A stretch of 64,000 nt of DNA from Serratia silvae (GTDB lineage Bacteria; Pseudomonadota; Gammaproteobacteria; Enterobacterales; Enterobacteriaceae), in the NCBI RefSeq assembly GCF_023282985.1, contig NZ_JAGQDC010000011.1, positions 1-64,000 of the forward strand, in the 5' to 3' direction. This document shows, in pieces, positions 1 through 9,484 of the stretch. The notes beneath the pieces were generated by a model, which saw only the letters and a program-made list of their open reading frames with translations, searched no databases and was not told the DNA's origin. The translations under genes were made by a program, and so were the position numbers. The first letter of the stretch is position 1, and each line of letters starts with the position of its first letter.

Positions 1-70
1 GAAGTGAAACGCCGTAGCGCCGATGGTAGTGTGGGGTCTCCCCATGCGAGAGTAGGACACTGCCAGGCAT
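1..70 (+). rRNA. rrf: 5S ribosomal RNA, 3' part
   Basis: The first 70 bases match the 3' half of enterobacterial 5S rRNA, ending in the canonical CTGCCAGGCAT. About 50 bases of the 5' end lie outside the window. A strong hairpin terminator follows directly. In E. coli the rrnG 5S gene lies beside kgtP, yfiM and pssA, and the same neighbours follow here, so this is probably the end of the rrnG-equivalent operon (inference). Confidence 0.95.
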
Positions 71-81
71 CAATTAAGTAG

Positions 82-111
82 AAAGCCTCATGCGAAAGCA
101 TGGGGCTTTTT
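82..111 (+). terminator. rRNA operon terminator
   Basis: A GC-rich hairpin with a GAAA tetraloop (CTCATGC / GCATGGGG arms) is followed by a run of T. It starts 11 bases after the end of 5S rRNA, the usual place for an rRNA operon terminator. Confidence 0.85.
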
Positions 112-133
112 GCTATGGGTCGGAAATGGAAAT

Positions 134-336
134 CCCCCTTATCCCCACCCTCTCCCAGAGTACCAACCGAGAACATCCTAAACACCCGTGCGGGGGAGAG
201 GGAGCAGCCCGGCGTTGTGGGTGAGCCTGTGCTGCTTCGGGAAATGACGAGTAAGAAGAGAGATGAAGTATTACGCAGAGAAATCAGCGGACTCGATCGG
301 TTCCCTCTCCTGGATGAGAGGGTTAGGATGAGGGGG
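134..336. repeat. Interspersed repeat with inverted ends (MITE-like)
   Basis: The ends form 21-base imperfect inverted repeats (134-154 and 316-336, 18 of 21 pairing) built on CCCCCTnATCCnnACCCTCTC. The interior has a second pair of CCCTCTC/GAGAGGG blocks. No credible protein is encoded. A related element lies at 44821-44976. The region between the 5S terminator and yfiM holds nothing else, although E. coli has kgtP at this position. Confidence 0.55.
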
Positions 337-368
337 CATTACTCGATCTGGCTTAAATTAACTGACCC

Positions 369-701
369 TCAACGCGCTAGATGATAAATACTGTACCCTG
401 TCGCAGCCCCTGCCACATCCCAGGCAAAATCCTTCCAGCTCCAGCCTGTACCGCCTTCCCGGCTGTCATACAGCTCTTTCGCAGCGCCCAAGCCAATCGA
501 AAATAGCAGGCCAAAACTGCGGCTACGTGCCTCATTCCAGTTCTGGTGATCGCCATAGGCCGCGCCAGCGGCCGCAAATGCAGCGGAAGCGACAAAGTGT
601 TGAGCCTTGTCTTTGCCGGTCCAGCTATCATTGGCCATGTGGGTACAGCCACTGGAGAATAACAGTACCGGAAGGAGGATAAGCGGGCGGAGTGGGCGCA
701 T
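369..701 (-). CDS. yfiM: YfiM family lipoprotein
   Basis: This 110-residue protein starts with a signal peptide ending in a lipobox (LLFSSGC), so it should be lipidated and held in the envelope. The rest matches the small YfiM family, with the conserved start KDKAQHF and glycine/alanine-rich hydrophobic stretches. The start at 701 is preferred over upstream codons because it places the signal peptide at the N-terminus. It lies beside pssA as in E. coli, but a hairpin separates the two genes. The function of YfiM is not established. Confidence 0.85.
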   Translation of the reverse strand: MRPLRPLILLPVLLFSSGCTHMANDSWTGKDKAQHFVASAAFAAAGAAYGDHQNWNEARSRSFGLLFSIGLGAAKELYDSREGGTGWSWKDFAWDVAGAATGYSIYHLAR

Positions 702-729
702 AGTGAAAACATCCTGTCTCAATATGTAC

Positions 730-754
730 AAAAAAGCCCGGCATTGCCGGGCTG
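730..754 (-). terminator. Terminator downstream of pssA
   Basis: Read on the minus strand, the hairpin AGCCCGGC-AAT-GCCGGGCT is followed by six T residues. It lies 24 bases past the pssA stop and upstream of yfiM, so pssA and yfiM are probably separate transcripts or joined only by read-through. Confidence 0.85.
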
Positions 755-777
755 TGGTGCAGTTAATTATAGCGAGT

Positions 778-2133
778 TTACAATATACGGCTAATCAAGC
801 GATCGATACGGATCCGACGCAGACGGCGGATCAGTTTGCGCACCTTGACCGGATATTGCTGGATACTTTGCAACTCGAGATAGTGGCCCACCACCGTGGT
901 ATGTGTGCGAATGGTATCCAGCTCTTTATAGCGCTGTTCCTGCATTTCGTGCTTGGGATCGTGGATCAGGATGGCGTTCTCCAGATCCAACCGCCAGGCG
1001 CGCGGGTTGAGGTTGTTGCCGGTGATCAGTTGCCACTCATCATCGACCCACATCCCTTTCAGGTGATAGCTGTTATCGCCGTCTTTCCATAAGCGCACAA
1101 TCAGCTGGCCGGTATCGACATAGCGTTGCAGGCGGCTCAGGAAGCGGCGCAGGTTGATTTCGTAGAGATAAGGCAGCGCGCCGATAATCTTGAACGGCTG
1201 ATCTTCAGGAATGTAAAAGTCATTGGCCGTCTTGTCACCCACGATGATTTCCACCTGTTTCCCTTGGCGCAGCAGATAAATGATATTGCGCACCAGCAAG
1301 GCTGGCAGGTTGAAGTAAGGCGTGCACAGCGTCAGTTTCTGATCGGTGCTGGACATCAGGTGGTGGATCGTTTTATTCAGAATGCTCTGTTTGCCCAGGC
1401 CGACTAACGGGGTAACGGCCAGCTCATCATTACTGGCGCTCCCCTGAAATTGATAGGCGGCACGGCGTAGGGCAAAGCGAAACAGCCGGGTTTCGTTCTT
1501 GATCTCCAGGCTTTTGGGTCTGTCGTCACGATCAAGACGCTGCACGGCACCGGCGGTTAACAGATGCTGTTTGATGTAATCGCACAGGGTCAGCGCCAAC
1601 AGATTATTGGTGATCAGCTGATAGCGATCATAACGATATTTCTCATGTTGGTGCAGATAGACATCATTAATACTGGCACCACTGTAGATCACCGTATCGT
1701 CAACGATAAAGCCCTTCAAATGCAGCACGCCGAGTGCTTCGCGAGTATTGACCGGAACGCCGTAAATCGGCACCGAAACCTGCGGGTGCTGTGCAGCCAT
1801 TGCGCAGTACCAGTCGGCATTGGTATTAGCCGCTGCTGCACCGATACGCCCACGTTGAGCACGATGCCAGTCAACCAACACGTAGATCTCCAGCTCAGGG
1901 CGCTGCTGCTTGGCTTGATAGAGCGCATTGAGGATGTCACGGCCCGCATCGTCATGCTCCAGATAGAGCGCTACCAGATAAATGCGAGTTGTTGCGTTAG
2001 CGATCGATTCCAGCAACGTTGCACGGAAATCAGCTGGCGTATAAAGGGTACGGACATCAGCAACCGTCTGGGGGAGTTTGGGCAGTTGTGCAAGGTGTTG
2101 TTGATGTTTGCTACGTTTAAATTTTGACAACAT
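778..2133 (-). CDS. pssA: CDP-diacylglycerol-serine O-phosphatidyltransferase
   Basis: Phosphatidylserine synthase makes phosphatidylserine from CDP-diacylglycerol and L-serine, the committed step toward phosphatidylethanolamine. The 451-residue length equals that of the E. coli enzyme. Two phospholipase-D type HKD motifs are visible, HLKGFIVDD near residue 138 and HLKGMWVDD near residue 355. The basic C-terminus ([14 protein letters not shown]) suits peripheral contact with the inner membrane. The ATG at 2133 is chosen over a GTG one codon upstream. Its own terminator follows. Confidence 0.97.
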   Translation of the reverse strand: MLSKFKRSKHQQHLAQLPKLPQTVADVRTLYTPADFRATLLESIANATTRIYLVALYLEHDDAGRDILNALYQAKQQRPELEIYVLVDWHRAQRGRIGAAAANTNADWYCAMAAQHPQVSVPIYGVPVNTREALGVLHLKGFIVDDTVIYSGASINDVYLHQHEKYRYDRYQLITNNLLALTLCDYIKQHLLTAGAVQRLDRDDRPKSLEIKNETRLFRFALRRAAYQFQGSASNDELAVTPLVGLGKQSILNKTIHHLMSSTDQKLTLCTPYFNLPALLVRNIIYLLRQGKQVEIIVGDKTANDFYIPEDQPFKIIGALPYLYEINLRRFLSRLQRYVDTGQLIVRLWKDGDNSYHLKGMWVDDEWQLITGNNLNPRAWRLDLENAILIHDPKHEMQEQRYKELDTIRTHTTVVGHYLELQSIQQYPVKVRKLIRRLRRIRIDRLISRIL

Positions 2134-2286
2134 CACAGTGCGCTTCTTCTCTCATATTTGGATGGCCGGAACGCCACTTCCATGAATAAAATGCTTCGAA
2201 CAATCGGGCGATAATACCACTAGTTGTCTCGATTGTGCGTATGTTTTGGCGTTAACTAGTGGATTCGTATTACATTGCGACAGCGG

Positions 2287-4938
2287 TCACGGCGTCGCCC
2301 CATCCTGTAGCGGCAGGGTTAAATTGACAATCCCCTCGTCAATTTGCACATCGACCGTGAACCCCAGCTTTTGTGCCAGCGTGACCATTCCGCGGTTATT
2401 CGGCATGGTAATGCCCGTCAGGCGCGTCAGACCTTGCGCTCGCGCATAACCAATCATTTTCATCAAGAGCTGTCGGCCCAGACCCAGGCCTTTCAGATCG
2501 GAACGTACCAGTACGGCGAACTCGGCATCGGTGTTGTCCGGATCTGACAGGGCACGCGTCACGCCGATGATCTCTTCGCCATTGCGTACCGCTACGAAAG
2601 CCATTTCTCGATCGTAGTCAATTTGGGTCATGTTAGCCAAATCGTCGTGGCTAAACTCGTTGATCTCACTAAAGTAGCGGTAATAGAGATCTTCCTTGGT
2701 GACACGGTCGATAAAGTGCTTCAGCGCCGGTTCATCCTCCGGCAGGATTGGGCGGAACAGGCAGTGTGAACCGTCTTTTAATTCAATGGTTTCTTCCAGT
2801 TCATGGGGATAAGGGCGGATCGCCAACCGCGCCTGAGGATCGCCACTGAAAGGCGTTAACTGCATGGAAACGTCCAGCAGGGTAAATTCGCTGCCGGAGG
2901 CTAATACCGGATGAATATCAAGGCGTGAGATCTCCGGGCAGTCGAGGATCAGGTTGGAAACCTGCACCAACAGGCGGCTTAAACCGGGGATATCAAGCGG
3001 CCGCAATGCGCTGCGCCCACGGATCTTGCCTCCTTTCACCGCCTGCAACACCAGATAACGCGCCAGCGCCATATTCAGCGGCGGCAGGGCAACGGCGACC
3101 TGGTTTTCATTACGCCATTCGATGCCGCCTTCGCCCAGCATTATCAGCGGGCCGAAGGTCGCGTCCTGTTCAACGGCAATCCGCAATTCCTGTGCTCCGG
3201 CACGGTTGGCCATGCTTTGCACTAACAGACCGTGGATGCGCGCCTGCGGATAAGTACGCTTCACCCGATCGAGGATCGCTTCCGCCGCACGTTGCACCTC
3301 GGTGGCGGTACGTAAATAAAGCATGACCCCCTGAACTTCGGATTTATGCGAGATATCTGGAGAACGCAATTTCAGTGCTACCGGGTAGCCAATCTGTTCG
3401 GCAATGTGCACCGCTTCGGCGCTGTCACTGGCAATCCAGGTTGGCAGGGTGCTGAGGCCGTAAGCCTGCAAAATCGGCTGGACTTCATGGGTATCCAACT
3501 GGCTAGCCCCTTCGGCCAATGCCTGATGGATTAACTGGTGCGCGGCAGCGGTATTGGCTGTAAGCCCAATTGGTAGCGCCGGCGTTTCCTTCAGCTGCTT
3601 CTGGTTACGGCGGTATTCCACCATATGCATAAACGCGGTGACCGCGCCTTCTGGCGTGCGATAGGTTGGGATCCCGGCCTCGGTAAACAGGCGGCGGGCC
3701 TCCTGAGAGGAGTATTCGCCACACCAGTTGGTTAACAGCGTGATGCGTTTTCCTCGGGGGTGCTGGCGGATGGCCTCGATCAGCCGTTCGGCGGTCTCAG
3801 TGCCCGGAGAGGCAGCGCTAGGGGCATGGATCAGCAGCAGGGCGTCATAGTCGTGGCTGTCGAGCAGCGGTTGCAGCGCTGCCAGATAGCGCTTGGGGGT
3901 TGCATCATCACGCAGATCGATAGGATTGCCTGGCCGGATAAACTCCGGCAGGGCTGCGCTCAGCTTCTCCTGTGTATCATCCGTCAACGTTGCCAGCTTA
4001 CCGTTGCGGGAAAGTAGTTCGTCCAGCGCCATGGCTGCGGGGGCCGCGCCGTTGCTGATAATCATTAGTCGCTCACCGCGCAGCGGGTGCATATGGCTCA
4101 AGGTTTCCACGGCGGAAAACAGCTCGTGAGTATCCTGTACACGCAGCAAACCGGCGCGTTGGATAGCGGCATCGTAGGCGGCGTCCAATCCCTGCTGGCT
4201 ATTGAGCAGTCGCTGTGCCTGTTGGCTACGGCCACTTTTGATCACCAGGATTGGCTTATTGCGCGAGGCACTGCGGGAGGCGGAAAGGAAACGCCGCGCG
4301 TCGTTGATGTTCTCCAGATACAGCAGAATGGCGCTGGTTTTGCTGTCACGGGCCAGGAAGTCGAGCAGATCGTCGACGTCGATATCCAGGCTATCCCCTA
4401 ACGCGATGAAGTAAGAGAAGCCAACCTCCCGTTGTTGCGCCCAGTCCAGAATGGTATTCGCCACGGCGGCAGACTGAGAGATAAACGCCAGCTTGCCTTT
4501 CTGAATGGGGACCGGTGAGAAACTGGCGTTGATACCTTGCCAAGGTGCCAGCAAACCCAGGCTATTTGGCCCCAGCAGGCGCATTGAGTAACGTTGTGCG
4601 GTGGCCTTCAGCTCGGCAAATTGTTCCACGGGGGAGGAGAGTACGATGGCGGTTTTGCAGCCGCGTTCACCCAGGGCTTCGATCAGTGCCAGGTTACGCT
4701 GGGCATTGGTACACAGCACGGCCAGATCGGGGGTTAGTGGCAGGCTGGCCACGTCGGGGTAGGCCATCACGCCACAGACTGCCTTGTAGCGCGGTGTGAC
4801 CGGCAGGATCGGGCCGGTAAATCCGCCAGCCAGCAAATTGCGCATCATCAGGTAGCCAGCCCGGCCGGGCTGTTGCGAAGCGCCGAGCACGGCAATTGAT
4901 TTGGGGCGTAATAGCGCTTCTAACCCTCTCTGGCTCAT
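2287..4938 (-). CDS. pat: Protein lysine acetyltransferase Pat (YfiQ)
   Basis: This 883-residue protein has the Pat/YfiQ architecture. A CoA-binding Rossmann domain (about 10-130) and succinyl-CoA ligase-like domains (about 150-450) come first. An ATP-grasp region (about 480-690) follows, then a C-terminal GNAT domain (about 725-880) with the acetyl-CoA motif RSDLKGLGLGRQ. In enteric bacteria Pat acetylates lysines of metabolic enzymes such as acetyl-CoA synthetase, and cAMP-CRP induces it. The ligase-like part is regarded as regulatory. tapT lies 55 bases upstream on the same strand, so they are likely co-transcribed. Confidence 0.95.
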   Translation of the reverse strand: MSQRGLEALLRPKSIAVLGASQQPGRAGYLMMRNLLAGGFTGPILPVTPRYKAVCGVMAYPDVASLPLTPDLAVLCTNAQRNLALIEALGERGCKTAIVLSSPVEQFAELKATAQRYSMRLLGPNSLGLLAPWQGINASFSPVPIQKGKLAFISQSAAVANTILDWAQQREVGFSYFIALGDSLDIDVDDLLDFLARDSKTSAILLYLENINDARRFLSASRSASRNKPILVIKSGRSQQAQRLLNSQQGLDAAYDAAIQRAGLLRVQDTHELFSAVETLSHMHPLRGERLMIISNGAAPAAMALDELLSRNGKLATLTDDTQEKLSAALPEFIRPGNPIDLRDDATPKRYLAALQPLLDSHDYDALLLIHAPSAASPGTETAERLIEAIRQHPRGKRITLLTNWCGEYSSQEARRLFTEAGIPTYRTPEGAVTAFMHMVEYRRNQKQLKETPALPIGLTANTAAAHQLIHQALAEGASQLDTHEVQPILQAYGLSTLPTWIASDSAEAVHIAEQIGYPVALKLRSPDISHKSEVQGVMLYLRTATEVQRAAEAILDRVKRTYPQARIHGLLVQSMANRAGAQELRIAVEQDATFGPLIMLGEGGIEWRNENQVAVALPPLNMALARYLVLQAVKGGKIRGRSALRPLDIPGLSRLLVQVSNLILDCPEISRLDIHPVLASGSEFTLLDVSMQLTPFSGDPQARLAIRPYPHELEETIELKDGSHCLFRPILPEDEPALKHFIDRVTKEDLYYRYFSEINEFSHDDLANMTQIDYDREMAFVAVRNGEEIIGVTRALSDPDNTDAEFAVLVRSDLKGLGLGRQLLMKMIGYARAQGLTRLTGITMPNNRGMVTLAQKLGFTVDVQIDEGIVNLTLPLQDGATP

Positions 4939-4993
4939 GTACGACTCCTGCTCCTGATCGGTTTGCCTGAAAGAGGCAAATTATCGTCTGATT

Positions 4994-5698
4994 CTAGGTG
5001 CTTTGTGGCAGATTTGCTGTGACCGGTGCCTCTGGGCGGTGAGGTTTCCCGGCCAGATACTGTTCACGGAAGTAATTGAAATGTTGGTTCAGCCCGGTCG
5101 CGGCCTGTTCATCCCCCGCCTGTTGCAGCAGGGCGGCAGCGACTTCTGCCGTACAGTGTTGTTCGGGGCGGCTGGCAACACGTAACAAATAGTCCGATGA
5201 GGCCAACACGTTCAGTGAAAAGACCGGGAACTGATTCAGATAGGGGCTTTTACGGAACATTTTGCGCGCTTCCGACCAGGTACCGTCGAGCATGATAAAT
5301 AAAGGCGGCTTGCCACCTGCGGGCAGGGTGCTAACCACCGGGCGATCTGCATCGGCATAAGAGGCCGGGAATACCACGTAGGGCTGACGAGTGGGATCGT
5401 TGATGGCTGCCAGCAGGCCCGGATCGATTTCGGTGCGTGACCAGGTAAACGCCTGGGTATCAGGCAGGATATCGGCGATCAGGCGGCCGGTATTGCTGGG
5501 CTTTAACGGCTCTGCGCCGAACATGATCAGGCAAAAGCGGCTGTTGGCCTGCTGCGGTTTGATGGTGGCACACAGGCAGTTTTGCTGCGGCAGCAAACAA
5601 CCCTGACAGCGTACGGCGCGGCTACCTCTGGCCAGAAACGGGCGTGTGGCGCGGTCTAAACGGTCTTGGCGCAGACGAAGTACGGCGTTGTCAGTCAT
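4994..5698 (-). CDS. tapT: tRNA-uridine aminocarboxypropyltransferase TapT (DTW domain)
   Basis: TapT (YfiP) transfers the 3-amino-3-carboxypropyl group of S-adenosylmethionine to uridine 47 of tRNA, giving acp3U. The protein has 234 residues. A cysteine cluster near the N-terminus (CQGCLLPQQNCLC) probably binds zinc, and the family motif appears as LDGTWSEARKM in mid-protein. It lies between trxC and pat, in the order seen in E. coli. A terminator separates it from trxC, so it probably shares a transcript with pat. Confidence 0.93.
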   Translation of the reverse strand: MTDNAVLRLRQDRLDRATRPFLARGSRAVRCQGCLLPQQNCLCATIKPQQANSRFCLIMFGAEPLKPSNTGRLIADILPDTQAFTWSRTEIDPGLLAAINDPTRQPYVVFPASYADADRPVVSTLPAGGKPPLFIMLDGTWSEARKMFRKSPYLNQFPVFSLNVLASSDYLLRVASRPEQHCTAEVAAALLQQAGDEQAATGLNQHFNYFREQYLAGKPHRPEAPVTANLPQST

Positions 5699-5732
5699 AA
5701 CTATCCTGAAAAACCGCCATTGTAGCGCAGAA

Positions 5733-5763
5733 AAAAGCCCGGCGGGAGAGGCGCACGGGCTAT
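5733..5763 (-). terminator. Terminator downstream of trxC
   Basis: On the minus strand AGCCCG and CGGGCT arms flank a C/G-rich loop and lead into six T residues. It lies about 50 bases after the trxC stop. Confidence 0.7.
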
Positions 5764-5814
5764 CGAGGCGATGTTATGCCGACAACAACTGGCGGCATAG
5801 TAAGCGCTTTTGCG

Positions 5815-6234
5815 TTAAACTAGCTCGTTAAGCCAGTTATCGAACGGCGCTTTCGGCATCGCGCCGTTAAGCATATCGACCATCTTGCCTTCACGGAACA
5901 CCATGATGGTAGGGATGCTGCGAATGCGGAAGCGGGCGCTCAACTCGGGTTCGGCTTCGGTGTTGACCTTCACGAAACGCACCTTGCCAGCACGTTCCTG
6001 TGCCACGTCTTCAAAGATTGGCGTGAAGCTGCGGCACGGGCCACACCATGGGGCCCAGAAATCGACCACGATCGGCAAGTCGTCTTGCAGGAGTTGGTCC
6101 AGCGTGGCGGCGGTGGCGTTAATCACTTCACCGTCGAACAATTCATGGCCGCAGCGGCCACATTTAGCGCCGTCCGCCAGACGTTCTTCCGGCACGCGGT
6201 TGGTGGCATTACAAGCTGCACAAACTGTATTCAT
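5815..6234 (-). CDS. trxC: Thioredoxin 2
   Basis: This 139-residue cytoplasmic disulfide reductase has the typical TrxC layout. An N-terminal zinc finger of two CxxC pairs (CAAC and CGRC) precedes a thioredoxin fold with the active site WCGPC and the cis-proline segment RSIPT. In E. coli TrxC is induced by OxyR under peroxide stress; no OxyR site was identified here. The start at 6234 puts the zinc-finger cysteines at the expected distance from the N-terminus. yfiF is divergent, 197 bases away. Confidence 0.96.
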   Translation of the reverse strand: MNTVCAACNATNRVPEERLADGAKCGRCGHELFDGEVINATAATLDQLLQDDLPIVVDFWAPWCGPCRSFTPIFEDVAQERAGKVRFVKVNTEAEPELSARFRIRSIPTIMVFREGKMVDMLNGAMPKAPFDNWLNELV

Positions 6235-6431
6235 GATGACCTCTGGGGCTAACGCAGCACATCGAGCTGCGAATATGTCTCTTTAATGTTGCTTATTATC
6301 GGTAAAAGCGCGGCATTCGACCAAGTGATTTGTTCGATGAATTTGATAGATGCTAGCTTTTAGCGCAAGTTGGTGGCTTAGCGCACCAACATCAGGTAAT
6401 CTTCGCGCCCTGCGCGTTGGTGGAGAAGACA

Positions 6432-7523
6432 ATGAACGATTCATTTAGTGGCAAGAACGGTAAAGTTAAAGTGATGTTCGTCCGTAGTGACGACGATAGC
6501 GGCGACAACCGTAACAAGAATAAACGACCTGACGGCAAAGGCCGCCCGGCTGACAATGCACGCTCTGGCCGTGCCGGTCAGGATAAGGCGCGCGGTGGTG
6601 ACCGTCGGGGTGCCGATCCCCGTCGCAGCAGCAGTGAAAGCGATCGTCCTCGCCGTCCGGCGCGCACCGAAGACAGCGGTGGTTATGAATCACCGTGGAA
6701 AACCGTGTCCCGTGCTCCGCAAGAAGAACCGGCGTTCGATCATGGTGGCATCAGTGGCAAAAGCTTTATCGATCCCGAGCAGCTGCGCCGCCAACGTGCG
6801 GAAGAAACCCGTGTTTACGGCGAGAACGCCTGTAAAGCCCTGTTCGCCAGCCGTCCAGATGCCATCGTCCGTGCCTGGTTTGTGCAATCCGTAACCCCAC
6901 GTTTCCGTGAGGCACTGCGTTGGATGGCGGCTAACCGCAAGGCTTACCATGTGGTGGATGAAGAGGAACTGGCCAAAGCGTCCGGTACCGAACATCACGG
7001 CGGCGTGTGCTTCCTGATTAAAAAGCGTCAAGGTCTGGATGCGCAGGCTTACCTGCAGAATGCACCGGCCAAAGATTGCGTGCTGGCACTGGAAGAAGTG
7101 GGCAACCCACACAACCTGGGTGCGATCGTTCGTTCTTGTGCTCACTTTGGCGTGAACGGCGTATTGCTTCAGGATCCAGCGGTGCTGGAGTCTGGTGCCG
7201 CGGTGCGTACGGCTGAAGGCGGGGCGGAACACATCAAGGCAATCAATGCCGATGATTTCCTCTCCGTGCTGGATACGTTCCGTAAAGCGGGTTACACCAT
7301 CGTCACCACGTCCAGCCATAAAGGCACGCCGTTGGCGCAGGCTAAACTGCCAACCAAGATGGTGTTGGTGTTGGGCCAGGAACGTGATGGCCTGAGTGAC
7401 AGCGCTTGGCAACAAGGTGATATGAGCGTGTCTATCGGCGGGACTGGCAAAGTAGAAAGCCTGAACGTCTCGGTAGCTACCGGTATTCTGTTGGCCGATT
7501 GGTGGCGTCAGAATCAGGCGTAA
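6432..7523 (+). CDS. yfiF: SpoU (TrmH) family RNA methyltransferase YfiF
   Basis: This 363-residue protein has a basic, disordered N-terminal third (runs of R, G, D and S to about residue 95). An RNA-binding substrate domain follows, then a SPOUT 2'-O-methyltransferase domain with the motifs [23 protein letters not shown] and [13 protein letters not shown]. The RNA target of YfiF is not established. The ATG at 6432 follows GGAGAAG at good spacing and is preferred over an upstream GTG. It pairs divergently with trxC as in E. coli. Downstream, ung is replaced by an accessory island. Confidence 0.92.
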   Translation: MNDSFSGKNGKVKVMFVRSDDDSGDNRNKNKRPDGKGRPADNARSGRAGQDKARGGDRRGADPRRSSSESDRPRRPARTEDSGGYESPWKTVSRAPQEEPAFDHGGISGKSFIDPEQLRRQRAEETRVYGENACKALFASRPDAIVRAWFVQSVTPRFREALRWMAANRKAYHVVDEEELAKASGTEHHGGVCFLIKKRQGLDAQAYLQNAPAKDCVLALEEVGNPHNLGAIVRSCAHFGVNGVLLQDPAVLESGAAVRTAEGGAEHIKAINADDFLSVLDTFRKAGYTIVTTSSHKGTPLAQAKLPTKMVLVLGQERDGLSDSAWQQGDMSVSIGGTGKVESLNVSVATGILLADWWRQNQA

Positions 7524-7555
7524 TGCTTTACGCTATATAAAATCCGATTAGTGAT

Positions 7556-7583
7556 AAAGCCCTGGCCGCAAAGCCAGGGCTTT
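7556..7583 (+). terminator. Terminator downstream of yfiF
   Basis: A perfect 11-base stem (AAAGCCCTGGC / GCCAGGGCTTT) with a six-base loop lies 32 bases after the yfiF stop. The T tract is short, so efficiency is uncertain. Confidence 0.7.
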
Positions 7584-7682
7584 GGTCTATCAGGGTCAGT
7601 AGAAAAAACAGACTGACTACTATGCTCAAAAAGATCCCCCTCATTCTTATTCATCTATACATATGCTAGGCATATCCTTATA

Positions 7683-7701
7683 CTGTACAACATACGTACA
7701 G
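7683..7701. promoter_or_regulatory. Palindrome upstream of vapBC, probable operator
   Basis: CTGTAC and GTACAG arms are separated by seven bases, 69 bases before vapB. Further GTAC-containing half-sites follow near 7740-7755. AbrB/MazE-type antitoxins usually bind palindromes in their own promoter, so this is a likely autoregulatory site (inference). It is not a LexA box, because the spacing between CTGT and ACAG is 11 rather than 8. Confidence 0.45.
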
Positions 7702-7769
7702 AAATCCTCCGTGCTAGCGGCTTCTCTGTATAGAGTTTACATGTACAAGTAACTTCGGGAAGGATCACT

Positions 7770-8000
7770 ATGAGAATTGTATCGGTATTTAAAAACGGCA
7801 ATAACCGTGCTATCCGTTTGCCCCGAGATATGGATTTTGAAGGTGTGAGTGAGCTGGAAATTACCCGTGAAGGCGACAGCATCATTCTACGCCCGGTTCG
7901 CCCCACCTGGGGTTCTTTCATGCATGAAGAAAAGGCTGATGCTGACTTTATGACGGATCGCGAGGAGATTGTCAGCGACGAAGGACGTTTTGAGCTATGA
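7770..8000 (+). CDS. VapB-type antitoxin (AbrB/MazE fold)
   Basis: This 76-residue protein begins with a swapped-hairpin AbrB-like DNA-binding domain (FKNGNNRAIRLPRDM and a beta-rich stretch to about residue 45). An acidic tail follows, of the kind that wraps the toxin. It should neutralise the PIN toxin encoded next and repress the pair. Its stop overlaps the toxin start (ATGA), indicating translational coupling. GGAAGG lies upstream at good spacing. It is the first gene of the accessory island after yfiF. Confidence 0.88.
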   Translation: MRIVSVFKNGNNRAIRLPRDMDFEGVSELEITREGDSIILRPVRPTWGSFMHEEKADADFMTDREEIVSDEGRFEL

Positions 8001-8413
8001 ATAAAACCTACATGCTGGATACCAATATTTGCTCCTTTATCATGCGTGAGCAACCAGAGGCCGTGATCAGACGCCTAGAACAGGCAGTGATGCGCAATCA
8101 CCGTATCGTGGTGTCAGCTATTACTTACGCTGAGATGCGTTTCGGGGCGATTGGTAAAAAGGCCTCACCGCGCCATGTCCGGTTGGTTGAAGCGTTCTGT
8201 AGCCGTCTTGATGCGGTGCTGGCTTGGGATCGGGCTGCGGTTGATGCGACAACAAACATTAAGGCAGCGCTTGCTGCGGCTGGTACACCTATCGGCCCCA
8301 ACGACACAGCCATTGCTGGCCATGCCATTGCAACAGGTGCGATTCTGGTGACCAATAACACGCGGGAATTTGAGCGGGTAACCGATCTGATACTGGAAGA
8401 TTGGGCAAAATAA
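7997..8413 (+). CDS. VapC-type PIN-domain ribonuclease toxin
   Basis: This 138-residue PIN nuclease has the expected acidic metal-binding residues: D8 in MLDTN, E46 in ITYAEMRFG, and an aspartate in GPNDTAIAGHA. TNNTREF closes the fold. VapC toxins of enteric bacteria cut initiator tRNA-fMet, but the target here is not shown by the sequence. It overlaps the antitoxin gene by four bases. The intact active site suggests a functional pair that could stabilise the island. Confidence 0.9.
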   Translation: MNKTYMLDTNICSFIMREQPEAVIRRLEQAVMRNHRIVVSAITYAEMRFGAIGKKASPRHVRLVEAFCSRLDAVLAWDRAAVDATTNIKAALAAAGTPIGPNDTAIAGHAIATGAILVTNNTREFERVTDLILEDWAK

Positions 8414-8478
8414 CAACGAGAGGGGATCGTACTAAAAAGAGCGCACTGAAGATCGATACCTAATATGTCAGTCAACTT

Positions 8479-8498
8479 TGTGCCAGGAGTGGACGTTG
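8479..8498. repeat. 20-base boundary motif, copy 1
   Basis: This copy of the pattern TGTGCCARNAGYGGACSTTG lies between vapC and the DpnII/MboI-like gene. Copies 2 (9574-9593) and 3 (11470-11489) share 16 or more of the 20 positions. The rest of the 8414-8686 gap holds no gene. Confidence 0.5.
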
Positions 8499-8686
8499 AT
8501 ATGTCAGGACCTTATTAATTATTAGGGAACAGGTCAACTGTGCATTGCTGACTGTGTATCAGCAGCAGGTCGAGATTCGATGGACAGAATCACCTGTGTG
8601 TCCAAAGTGAGTTAGGATAAAGAGCAACATGGTAGAATTCGAGCATTCACTTATGTATCCAGATAAAGATAACTACGGAAGGCACT

Positions 8687-9484
8687 ATGATGCAGAAGAC
8701 CTTAGCAGAACGATTTGACTCACTTGAAGATGATTATCAGGACGTTTTATCAACCAAATCTCTACAATACGGTTCTATACTGAACGCAAACAAAACGTAT
8801 GTGGATGCGGCAAAATATAAGATATGGATTGGAAGGGTTAAAAAGTTACTTGAAGACAGCTATGGAAAAGATTCTGATTTTTACAATGACTTTATAAAGG
8901 CCCAGAGAGGGTATTACGCTTCAAACCATGAGATTCTGACTAGACAATTAAAACCGGCCTTCGACGCGGCTAAAGCTGACCTACCTTATGCCCTTCCTTT
9001 GAATTCAAATCCAGCGGTTAAGGAAACTGACCAGTTAAAGGTGATAATTGACGTTCTTGAAAGGTTTCCTGTGTTCTGCCGTCAGCTGAAAAAGCGATAT
9101 AACGACAGGGATACCATTGAAGTTAACGACGAGTATGACGTGCAGGATCTGGTGCATGCGCTTCTGACGCTGCATTTCGATGATGTCAGACCCGAAGAGG
9201 CTTCGCCGAGTTATGCAGGTTCATCCTCCAGACAGGACTTTCTGCTGAAGAAGGAAAAGATAGTCATTGAGGTAAAGAAAACCCGCAGGTCTCTGGGGGC
9301 GGGTAAAATTGGAGAGGAACTGATCATCGATATGGCCCGTTACCGCGCACACCCGGACTGTGACACGCTGGTCTGTTTTGTGTATGACCCAGATTGTTGG
9401 GTAAATAACCCGAAAGGAGTGATCGCCGATCTTGAAGGGGGGGATACAGAAGGAAAGACCAGAGTCGTGATAGCCCAATTTTGA
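8687..9484 (+). CDS. PD-(D/E)XK nuclease-fold protein, DpnII/MboI-like
   Basis: This 265-residue protein has a helical N-terminal half (about 1-145) and a C-terminal nuclease-like domain. The candidate catalytic residues D184 and E195-V-K197 follow a predicted helix. The segments around them resemble the DpnII/MboI-like restriction-fold domain found in many defence-associated proteins. No cognate methyltransferase is adjacent, so a classic type II restriction role is unlikely; a solitary defence or regulatory nuclease is possible (inference). GGAAGG precedes the start. The gene is more A+T-rich than the core. Confidence 0.6.
   Translation: MMQKTLAERFDSLEDDYQDVLSTKSLQYGSILNANKTYVDAAKYKIWIGRVKKLLEDSYGKDSDFYNDFIKAQRGYYASNHEILTRQLKPAFDAAKADLPYALPLNSNPAVKETDQLKVIIDVLERFPVFCRQLKKRYNDRDTIEVNDEYDVQDLVHALLTLHFDDVRPEEASPSYAGSSSRQDFLLKKEKIVIEVKKTRRSLGAGKIGEELIIDMARYRAHPDCDTLVCFVYDPDCWVNNPKGVIADLEGGDTEGKTRVVIAQF

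Noticed and set aside
6690-7415. 241-codon minus-strand frame opposite yfiF
   Set aside because: It is antisense to a clear methyltransferase gene, with no start context and no family resemblance.
7683-7701. LexA/SOS box upstream of vapBC
   Set aside because: CTGT and ACAG are 11 bases apart rather than 8, so it does not fit LexA.
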